A DNA stretch of 64,000 nt from [Flexibacter] sp. ATCC 35103 (GTDB taxonomy: Bacteria > Bacteroidota > Bacteroidia > Flavobacteriales > Flavobacteriaceae). Below are positions 54,406-62,450 of this stretch, piece by piece. Where the stretch lies: NCBI RefSeq assembly GCF_001975985.1, contig NZ_MTQF01000016.1, forward strand, positions 1 through 64,000, given 5' to 3'. Both the position numbers and the translations under genes were made by a program. Under the pieces are notes generated by a model. It was not told the origin of the DNA, did no database searches, and was given only the letters and a program-made list of their open reading frames with translations. The first letter of the stretch is position 1; each line of letters begins with the position of its first letter.

Positions 54406-55296
54406 TTATCTGTTAATTAATTCACTTCTTGTTATCTCGGTAATTTTGGCTATTACTTCATCATTAACCGCATCATCTTCTAAAGAATTTGAAATGAATA
54501 CTGCTATTGTAAAAAAATCTTTCTTTTCGTTTATGTAAACAATTCCAATATCATTTGATGCAATTAGAACATTATTTACCCTGTCTGAAGTACCTCCTTT
54601 ATGAAATGATTTTAAATTTTTAGGTACGAGTGCCTGAATTCTTTTGTTATTAATTGATGTTTCTAAAAGAGGCATCAAGATATTCTTGCTCTCTACAGAA
54701 ATTATTTTGTTTTTCATCAGTTTATACAATAAAAGACTTGAAAAATTTGGTGTAACAACGTTATTGCCAATAGTCCCTTCTTTATCTCTATAAAGCGCAC
54801 TCATAGAAAAACTATTCTTATTTTTGGTAAAGGAACTTATGTAGAAATTTAAACTTTCAATGCCTCCGGAAAGATCAACTAACTTGTCGAAAACATTATT
54901 ATCACTCTGGTTCACAATGTAATACAATGCCTTTTCAAGTGTAATTGTAATACCTTCAGGGTTTGAATCTCTTAACGGACTAAATAATCCCGCTTTTAAA
55001 TCACTCTTTGCAAATGAAACATCTTGATTAAGTAGTAATGTCTTATTATCAATGAGATGCAAAACTTTTAACGCCAGAAAAAACTTCGATACGCTATACA
55101 TCTTATACTTTTCATTGCTGTTATGAGCAAAGATTTCAACTCCTTTGGAATTTCTTACGGATATTCCGATATTAAATTTTTTACCTTTTATGATTTCCAG
55201 AATTTCAGTTTTCATCTTGTCATTTTGAGCATGCAAACGAAATCCTGTAATGAAAAAAAATAAAATTCCTAAAATCACTGTACTTAAGTTTTTCAT
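54406..55296 (-). CDS. Exported class A beta-lactamase-like protein within the NRPS operon
   Basis: 296 residues. Signal peptide to about residue 23 (GFRLHAQ). Class A motifs: S68VSK71, S131DN133, and K233GG235 in place of KTG. Ungapped alignment by eye to PER/CepA-like enzymes keeps SDNNV, GG, and the T(S/P) after the omega loop. The position of the general base Glu166 then falls on Ala167 (or Ser166), the nearest acid being Glu173. It may therefore acylate but not readily hydrolyse beta-lactams. It sits 10 bp before NRPS 2 and 22 bp after NRPS 1; a self-resistance role is inferred. Confidence 0.82.
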   Translation of the reverse strand: MKNLSTVILGILFFFITGFRLHAQNDKMKTEILEIIKGKKFNIGISVRNSKGVEIFAHNSNEKYKMYSVSKFFLALKVLHLIDNKTLLLNQDVSFAKSDLKAGLFSPLRDSNPEGITITLEKALYYIVNQSDNNVFDKLVDLSGGIESLNFYISSFTKNKNSFSMSALYRDKEGTIGNNVVTPNFSSLLLYKLMKNKIISVESKNILMPLLETSINNKRIQALVPKNLKSFHKGGTSDRVNNVLIASNDIGIVYINEKKDFFTIAVFISNSLEDDAVNDEVIAKITEITRSELINR

Positions 55297-55318
55297 TCTA
55301 TTTTTTTTTAAAACCTTG

Positions 55319-58300
55319 TTAAATAACTATTTCATCAGATAAATAATCCTGAGGTATATCCGTTTCAATTAAAAAAGATAATTTTCTAACAGAACTATTT
55401 TCAAAAAAATCAGCTAAACTTATTTCATAAGAATGATGATAATACAGTCTTGAAAGGATTTGTGTTGCCATAAGCGAATTTCCCCCAATCTGAAAGAAAT
55501 CATCATCTAAGCTTACTTTTTCCTGTTTGAGTATATCTTTATAAATATTTAAAATGGTGTTTTGCAGATCTGAATTATTCGTGTCAAAATCAGAAATAAA
55601 AGTTGGACTGTTTATTGTCCTGAAATTCGAGATATCTGATAATCTTAAACCTAAATAAACATAATCGCTTAGTAAATTTTCTTTATTTACTGTATAATCA
55701 GTCCAATCCCAGCTGTTAACTTTGTTTCTATCCTGTTGGGTTTCTGAAATAATTTCATCAGAGTCATCAAAATTCAGGTTTAATCTTACTCCTGAATTTT
55801 CTTCTGTTTTTTTAACAAGCTGTATGCTGCAAATGTCATTTTCATTCACAACCAAATCATTTTTAATTTTTTTCGCGAATCCAAGTTTTGATAACGATCC
55901 GGTTGCTTTATGAGTATCTGAAGTTAAAATGCTTATAGATGGTTTTGTGTCTTTTAAAGTAAGCGTTTCCGGATCACTGTCTTCCAGTAATTCAATAAGT
56001 CCGATGCTGTTTTCGTAAATAAACATAACTTTTTTATTATCAAATAAAATAGCAGGTTCCGGCTGCTTGATAACATCAAAAATAAAGTCGTTAGTATTAA
56101 AATAATCTAAAGTTTCGTCAAAACTGTTCACTTTAAAACAAAGGTGATATGGTATTCCGTTTTTGTCTGGAATAACCTCGTCGACCATACTTTTTTCTTT
56201 GCCTTCTACTAATTCGATATCATTAAAGTGGTGGTGTTTACCTATTGTTAAATAGCAATTTTGAATTGGGTCAAATATGATTTCTCCAAAATTATACCCT
56301 AAATTCTCATAATATTCCAGACTTTCCTTAATATTATTTACAGCAAAACCTGTATGATGAAAATGGAATTTATTTTTCTCTTTCTCAGCAACAAAATCTT
56401 CATTGTATAATAATGTAATATGATCTATTGGTAATAAATAATTCTCCTTAACCTTAATTATATCCTGAGAATCAAAAGAATCTGTTTTAAACAGTTTCTC
56501 ATTATTTTCTATAAATTCCTGAAACGATTTATTTCGTTCTGTTTCTTTATAGTTCAGGTATATTCCATCAAGATTAAATTCTGCTTTTAGTTTTTTTAGA
56601 CAATCTATTATGGCAAATTCTATTTTTTTACCTAAAATTCTACAGCTCAAACTTAAGGTCTCGATATTTAAAACATTATTTTCTTTATTAAAAATAACAA
56701 CACCTGTAAGTCCATAACGACCAAACTTATCCGTTACCTGTATTACATAACAGTTTTTTGCCAAATAGCATTCTAGCACTTTGTCAAGTGTTTTTCTCTG
56801 ATCGTTTAAAATAAACTGGTTTGTTCTGTTTATCAATTGAAAAACTCTGTCAATTTCGCTTTCTTTTAATAAATTGAAACTAACTTTAATATCTAATCCG
56901 TTTAAAAAATCCTCCAGAGGAACTGTTTTACTTAACTCTTCCCTAACCAGGTTTGTTTTATACATTTGATTTCTTTCAAAATCTTCTACAGACAAATCAA
57001 TTTTATCAAAAGCAGTTACCCTGCTTAAAAAATTAATAATATTATCCTCTTTTTCGGGTAATAACAGCGTAATAACTTCCGGAGCGGCAATCATCATTTG
57101 CTGACATTCCCAAGGATTGTCATCAATAAAAATAAAACTGTTTATATTTAAACTAAGATCTGCGGCAAGTTCAACGATATTATCGCTTTTGTTTTTCCAG
57201 TTTATTCTCCATGCCACCAAATGTTCTTTTCTTAAGATCATATCCGGATGGTTTTCGAAAACCTTAAACACATCTTCTTCATTGTTTTTACTTACTAAAA
57301 CAATTAAAAAACCCTCATTGTGTTTTTGAACCAAGAATTTCTGAAATTTATTCATTTCGTCAGAAATAACTAAATCTTCTGTTTCTGATTCACCACAAAC
57401 GCCTTTCCATAAAGTATTGTCACAATCTAATGCGATAACTTTTGAAGGTATTCTGTTTTTTAAAGCAAGGAAAAATCTGCTTATCTGGAAAGACATTCCA
57501 TAAAAGAACTCATCTGTAAATGGTATAAATCCAAGTGAATACCTGTAATTATCGAAAATTTGTATGTCTGGAAAACTTTGCTCAATATTTCTAAAATCAA
57601 TACAATAAACATTCGTAATAGATTTTAATTCACTTATCATTTCATTATTCAGCGTATCAATTAAAGATTTTATCTGAATGTCTGTTATTAAATGATCATC
57701 GCAAGGAAATATACCAATGATTTTAACATTAGAAATTGGCGTATTCTTTAATATTTCGATGAAATTATTTTTTAAATGCTGTAATGATTCTATATTTTCT
57801 TCTATCGAAATACTGCTGTTTAAATAATCTTCAAATCTGTTACAGATTAAAATACTTTTATCCTTAATTGAATTAAGCGAAGTAAGCTCTTGAAATACCT
57901 GATTATAATCGCTAAATTCTACGGTAGCATTAATATTAAATTCATCAAAAAAGTAATGCAGTGATTGCTTTACAGGTTCGATTACAAAAGAGGAAATGAT
58001 TTTAATTCTGGTTTCTTTTAAAGCATTTTCAACTTCAGACATCAAATTGGATTTCTCTATAATTGAATCATCATTTGCAAATACTTTTGGTTCATTAACA
58101 ACAATATTTTGACCAATATCCTGTAAAGTAAAATCATGCTTATCGTTTATATCAACCAGCAGATTTTCAAATTGTTCCATAAACAAATTCATGGTTTCAC
58201 TTGTAAACAAAGCTTTATTATATTCTCCGTGAATAATAATTTCATCCTGTTTAGTCGTGATGTCCATTTTAAAATCTAGCTTAGAAACATCCCTGTCTAA

Positions 58301-61300
58301 ATCATTATTATATCCTTCTATTTTCACATCTTCAGACAGCATCACTTTTGAAGCATTATTTTCATCGTTATGAAAGATAATCATAGTATCAAAAATTGGA
58401 TTTCGGTACAAATTAGAATGTTTATAGAAATTTTCTACCATTAAATCAAAAGGATAATCCTGATTATCATATCCTTTAAGAATATTATCATGTAGCACTT
58501 CAAAATATTCTTTTAATGTGGAACTTGCATTAGTCTTAATTTTTAATGGTAAGTAATTTATAAATACACCAATCAGATTTTCTATATCAACATGATTTCT
58601 TCCTGAAACAATTGTTCCTATAATAAACTCATTTTGTTTCGCATAAAAACTTATCAGCAATCCATAAATTCCAATAAAATAATCATTTACATTTATATTT
58701 AACAGCTCCAGATTTGTTCTAAGTTTATCTAATTTTTCTCCTTTTAGAATTTTATGAATACTATTACCATCATATGTTATCTTATTAATCCTAGGAAAGT
58801 CTAACGGAAAATCTAAAGGCTGCACATCAGTATTAAAAAAGTTTTGCCAGAATGGCTCCTGCTTTTCACAATTTTTTTCATGCCAATAAACGAAATCTTT
58901 GTATTGCACTTTCAATGCAGGCAGATTATGCTCTTTATTGTTTAGAATTGCATTGTAGAAAACAGGGATTTCATGGTTTATAATTTCTCTCGACCATCCG
59001 TCACTTACAATATGGTGTAAGGTTAACAGCATTATATGTTCCTGATTATTAAGTTCAAGAAGTTTTGCTCTTATACCGATCTCATTTTCTAAATCAAAAT
59101 GTTTTATGTTTTCTTCGTTAATAACAGCATCAATATCGCCGATATTTTTTAATACTTCAATATTAAAATTTAATTGGTCAGGGCTTAAAATATATTGTTT
59201 TAGTTCTCCATTTTTAAACTTAAATACTGTACGAAGCGATTCATGTCTTTCGATTATTTTTAAAAATGCATTTTCAAGTATATTAGTATCAAGTGGTCCG
59301 GTAATTTTAAATCGCAATGGTACATTATATAAATTTCTGCTTTCTTTTCGTTGCGAGGTTAACCAAAATCTTTTTTGAGCATTAGAAACATTATAGTTTT
59401 CCTGATTTTGAACAATTTCTATTTCATCAAAACCAATTTCATTTTCAATTTTTAAAAGTGTTGCAAATTCTTTTGGGGTTGGAAAGTCATATATCTCTTT
59501 CAGACTTAGTCGAATATGAAATTCTTTATGAACTCTGTTTAAAAACTGAATTCCTTTTAAACTGTGGCCTCCCAAAGCAAAAAAGTCATCATGCAAACCT
59601 ACTTTTTCGGTTTGCAGAATTTCTTTCCATAAAGAAATTACTTTCGCTTCTGTTGGATTACAAGAATCGTCTGTATATTCTTTTGCAACACTTTTTAATG
59701 GCAATTTTTTGTAATCGATTTTATTATTATTTGTAATCGGAATCTTATCCAGTTGAATAATTGCCGAAGGAATCATATAATTTGGCAAACGATCTTCAAG
59801 ATGTTTTTTTAGAAGCGCTTCATCTACAGTATCTTTTGAAACTACGTATGCAATAATTTCTACATCGCTGCTTTCTTTTGTAGTTGTAATAACTGTCTGA
59901 TCGAACTGTTGAATACTTTCCAGTACATTTTTTATTTCATCTAATTCAACTCTGTATCCACGAATTTTAACCTGGTTATCATTTCTTCCTAAAAATAATA
60001 TTTCACCATTTAAAAATGTAATTCCTAAATCCCCTGTAGCATAAATTCTTCCATATATAGCATGTTCCGTAAATTTTGTACTGGTTAATTCTGGCTGATT
60101 AAGATAACCGTAAGCTAACCCAGATCCGCCAATATAAATTTCTCCCGTTACTCCAAATTCAACTTCTACACCTTCATTATTTAAAATGACTGCAAAATTG
60201 TTTGTTATAGGTTTACCAATAACCGGTCTTTCTTTATATCTGTCTATTTTAGTTATATCTATTTTATGTGCTATGCAGCCAATAGTAGTTTCTGTTGGAC
60301 CATAATGGTTTACAAATTGAATTCCTGGCTTAGTATTACTAAAAGAAACAACATCTTTTGCATTTATTTTTTCACCGCCCAATAATACCAAACTAAGCTT
60401 TGAGTCCGTGATTTTTGAAAGATTGTAAGAATTGCTTAAAACATTAAAATAAGATGGTGTAGTTTTTATATAAGTTATTTCATTATCTGAAATGTAATCT
60501 ATAATTACATCAGTTTGATAAATTAACTCTCTCTCAACAAAATGCAACGTCCCTCCTAATAATATGGTTCCCCAAATAGTTGTATAACCAAGATCGAAAG
60601 CATAAGAAGACAATAATACAGATGAATCTTTTTCACTAATTTTAAGATCATCACGAAGCCATTTCACATAGTTTACTAATGAACTATCTTTAATACAGAC
60701 TCCTTTAGATTTACCTGTTGTACCAGATGTGTAGATAATATAACTTATATCCTGCGATACCCTTTTTTTGAAATTATTGTTTTGTAAATTCTGATCAATA
60801 ACAATTTCATCTAAAAAAACAGGAATGCAATTTTCAATCTCTTCAAATAAATAATTGAATTTGCTTGTACTAATTATAAACTTTGTACCTGAATCTAAAA
60901 CAATATGATTTATTCTGGTTCTGTTATCATTAGGATCAATTGGAATATAAGCTGCCCCCAATTTTAAAACAGAAAGCATTGCCACCATTAAATGATAATT
61001 TGAATCATTTAAAACACCAATTTTAGAATTTTCATCAACGCCTTTTCCTGAAAGATAAGCAGCAAGTAAATTCGACTGTTTGTCTAATTCAGTATACGTA
61101 ATTGAATTTGAACTATCTACAATGGCATATTTATCAGGATTATTTTTAACTTGAGTATCAAATAAATCTAATACAGAGGTTTCGTCAATAGCTGTTTTAT
61201 TTGATAATTCAACTTGTTTGCCGTAAAATATATCATTTATTTTTCCTGCTTTTTGATTATCAATAATTTGTTCGCAATAGGCCATCCATAATTGCAATAA

Positions 61301-62446
61301 GTAGGCTGCTTCATCTTGGTGAAATGATTTTTCATTAAAAAATAAAACCGTTTTAATTGTATCACCACAATTATGAATTTGTATTCTGAGTTTTAAAGGC
61401 TGATCAAAAATAGAAACTTCCTTTAATTCGATTTCGTCTGACTTACAAAAAAGTTCATGATCGATATATTCAAATTGATACGAAAGTACATCAGCACTAT
61501 AAGCATAATAATCTTTATCTATTTGCAGATATTCTTTATGAGTATTAATAAGATTTAATTCATTTTCTACACTATTTAAATATTCAGAAATTGACGGGTT
61601 ATTATCCTTATAATCAATCTGAAAAGGAACTTTAAATGAAAATGCTCCCATATTATTGAACAGCTGCTCAAAACTTCTTCCGTTATGAATATATCCTATT
61701 GTACCTAATTCGTCTTTATCTGAAGATAAACGCGATAACATTAAATACCATGCAGAAATAAAACACAATTCTTTATTGACTGAACCCGCATTTAGTTTTG
61801 CGATTAAATCAGTACTAATAACATCATAAATTTCTGAGACAAAAGTGTTTTCAGAAACAAACTCAAAATTATTCTTTAGTTTTTTACTGTTTTTAATTTT
61901 ATTACTCCAATAACTTATGCTTTCACCGGCATCTTCAGATATTATTAATTGATTTTTCCATTCTGAGAACTGCAAATAATCTATAGGAGATTCTTCTTCA
62001 GTATTCCCTTTGATATTATTCATGGTCTTGTGTGCCAGTAATAACAAACTCCATATATCCGAATAAAAGGCAGAAGATTCTAAAACTATTTCAGATACAT
62101 TTTTATCAATTTCCTGTATATAGACTTTAAGATTGATTTTTTCAGAAGATAAATCGTATTCCTGTTCAATTTTAGTTAGTTCATCAGTTTCTTTTTTTAT
62201 TGTAAACCGTGCATTTTCATTGAGTTTTATACAAGGAGAATTGTCTGTATCTAAAAAGGTTAGATCCATTTTAAGAACAACCTCATTTTTTACAATTGAA
62301 CTGATACTTTCAACAAAATTATTTATGCTGCTGTTTTTAATTTCCAATACAATTCTGTTTGTTGTATCGGAACATTTCAAACTATTAAAATAAATAAAGT
62401 TTTGTTGCGGAGATAAACTATAATAACTATTTTTTTCCAAAGACAT
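55319..62446 (-). CDS. NRPS 1: degenerate C-A(Asp)-PCP-C-FkbH-VOC-PCP
   Basis: 2,375 residues. An N-terminal C-like domain (1-410) has SAFYSDI where HHxxxDG should be (125-131), so it is probably inactive. A domain (425-920): D618 L619 T622 K661 L688 G690 H714 I722 G723 K909, DLTKLGHIGK, an aspartate code. PCP (Ser962). C (1018-1440, HHIVSDG at 1144-1150). FkbH-type HAD domain (1480-2005) with DCDNT at 1674-1678, which in other systems loads a glyceryl unit from 1,3-bisphosphoglycerate onto a carrier. A VOC domain (2028-2155) and a second, weaker VOC-like half (2169-2215). PCP (Ser2324). The tail is acidic and could meet the TubC dock of NRPS 2. Begins 4 bp after the upstream stop. AT-rich throughout. 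Confidence 0.93.
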   Translation of the reverse strand: MSLEKNSYYSLSPQQNFIYFNSLKCSDTTNRIVLEIKNSSINNFVESISSIVKNEVVLKMDLTFLDTDNSPCIKLNENARFTIKKETDELTKIEQEYDLSSEKINLKVYIQEIDKNVSEIVLESSAFYSDIWSLLLLAHKTMNNIKGNTEEESPIDYLQFSEWKNQLIISEDAGESISYWSNKIKNSKKLKNNFEFVSENTFVSEIYDVISTDLIAKLNAGSVNKELCFISAWYLMLSRLSSDKDELGTIGYIHNGRSFEQLFNNMGAFSFKVPFQIDYKDNNPSISEYLNSVENELNLINTHKEYLQIDKDYYAYSADVLSYQFEYIDHELFCKSDEIELKEVSIFDQPLKLRIQIHNCGDTIKTVLFFNEKSFHQDEAAYLLQLWMAYCEQIIDNQKAGKINDIFYGKQVELSNKTAIDETSVLDLFDTQVKNNPDKYAIVDSSNSITYTELDKQSNLLAAYLSGKGVDENSKIGVLNDSNYHLMVAMLSVLKLGAAYIPIDPNDNRTRINHIVLDSGTKFIISTSKFNYLFEEIENCIPVFLDEIVIDQNLQNNNFKKRVSQDISYIIYTSGTTGKSKGVCIKDSSLVNYVKWLRDDLKISEKDSSVLLSSYAFDLGYTTIWGTILLGGTLHFVERELIYQTDVIIDYISDNEITYIKTTPSYFNVLSNSYNLSKITDSKLSLVLLGGEKINAKDVVSFSNTKPGIQFVNHYGPTETTIGCIAHKIDITKIDRYKERPVIGKPITNNFAVILNNEGVEVEFGVTGEIYIGGSGLAYGYLNQPELTSTKFTEHAIYGRIYATGDLGITFLNGEILFLGRNDNQVKIRGYRVELDEIKNVLESIQQFDQTVITTTKESSDVEIIAYVVSKDTVDEALLKKHLEDRLPNYMIPSAIIQLDKIPITNNNKIDYKKLPLKSVAKEYTDDSCNPTEAKVISLWKEILQTEKVGLHDDFFALGGHSLKGIQFLNRVHKEFHIRLSLKEIYDFPTPKEFATLLKIENEIGFDEIEIVQNQENYNVSNAQKRFWLTSQRKESRNLYNVPLRFKITGPLDTNILENAFLKIIERHESLRTVFKFKNGELKQYILSPDQLNFNIEVLKNIGDIDAVINEENIKHFDLENEIGIRAKLLELNNQEHIMLLTLHHIVSDGWSREIINHEIPVFYNAILNNKEHNLPALKVQYKDFVYWHEKNCEKQEPFWQNFFNTDVQPLDFPLDFPRINKITYDGNSIHKILKGEKLDKLRTNLELLNINVNDYFIGIYGLLISFYAKQNEFIIGTIVSGRNHVDIENLIGVFINYLPLKIKTNASSTLKEYFEVLHDNILKGYDNQDYPFDLMVENFYKHSNLYRNPIFDTMIIFHNDENNASKVMLSEDVKIEGYNNDLDRDVSKLDFKMDITTKQDEIIIHGEYNKALFTSETMNLFMEQFENLLVDINDKHDFTLQDIGQNIVVNEPKVFANDDSIIEKSNLMSEVENALKETRIKIISSFVIEPVKQSLHYFFDEFNINATVEFSDYNQVFQELTSLNSIKDKSILICNRFEDYLNSSISIEENIESLQHLKNNFIEILKNTPISNVKIIGIFPCDDHLITDIQIKSLIDTLNNEMISELKSITNVYCIDFRNIEQSFPDIQIFDNYRYSLGFIPFTDEFFYGMSFQISRFFLALKNRIPSKVIALDCDNTLWKGVCGESETEDLVISDEMNKFQKFLVQKHNEGFLIVLVSKNNEEDVFKVFENHPDMILRKEHLVAWRINWKNKSDNIVELAADLSLNINSFIFIDDNPWECQQMMIAAPEVITLLLPEKEDNIINFLSRVTAFDKIDLSVEDFERNQMYKTNLVREELSKTVPLEDFLNGLDIKVSFNLLKESEIDRVFQLINRTNQFILNDQRKTLDKVLECYLAKNCYVIQVTDKFGRYGLTGVVIFNKENNVLNIETLSLSCRILGKKIEFAIIDCLKKLKAEFNLDGIYLNYKETERNKSFQEFIENNEKLFKTDSFDSQDIIKVKENYLLPIDHITLLYNEDFVAEKEKNKFHFHHTGFAVNNIKESLEYYENLGYNFGEIIFDPIQNCYLTIGKHHHFNDIELVEGKEKSMVDEVIPDKNGIPYHLCFKVNSFDETLDYFNTNDFIFDVIKQPEPAILFDNKKVMFIYENSIGLIELLEDSDPETLTLKDTKPSISILTSDTHKATGSLSKLGFAKKIKNDLVVNENDICSIQLVKKTEENSGVRLNLNFDDSDEIISETQQDRNKVNSWDWTDYTVNKENLLSDYVYLGLRLSDISNFRTINSPTFISDFDTNNSDLQNTILNIYKDILKQEKVSLDDDFFQIGGNSLMATQILSRLYYHHSYEISLADFFENSSVRKLSFLIETDIPQDYLSDEIVI

Positions 62447-62450
62447 AATA

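Noticed and set aside
55319..62446. NRPS 1 and NRPS 2 as a hydroxyaspartate siderophore system
   Set aside because: The Asp-plus-SyrP pairing occurs in siderophores, but there is no TonB receptor, iron regulator or transporter in view, while sulfotransferase, APS kinase and beta-lactamase-like genes are present. It is not fully excluded.
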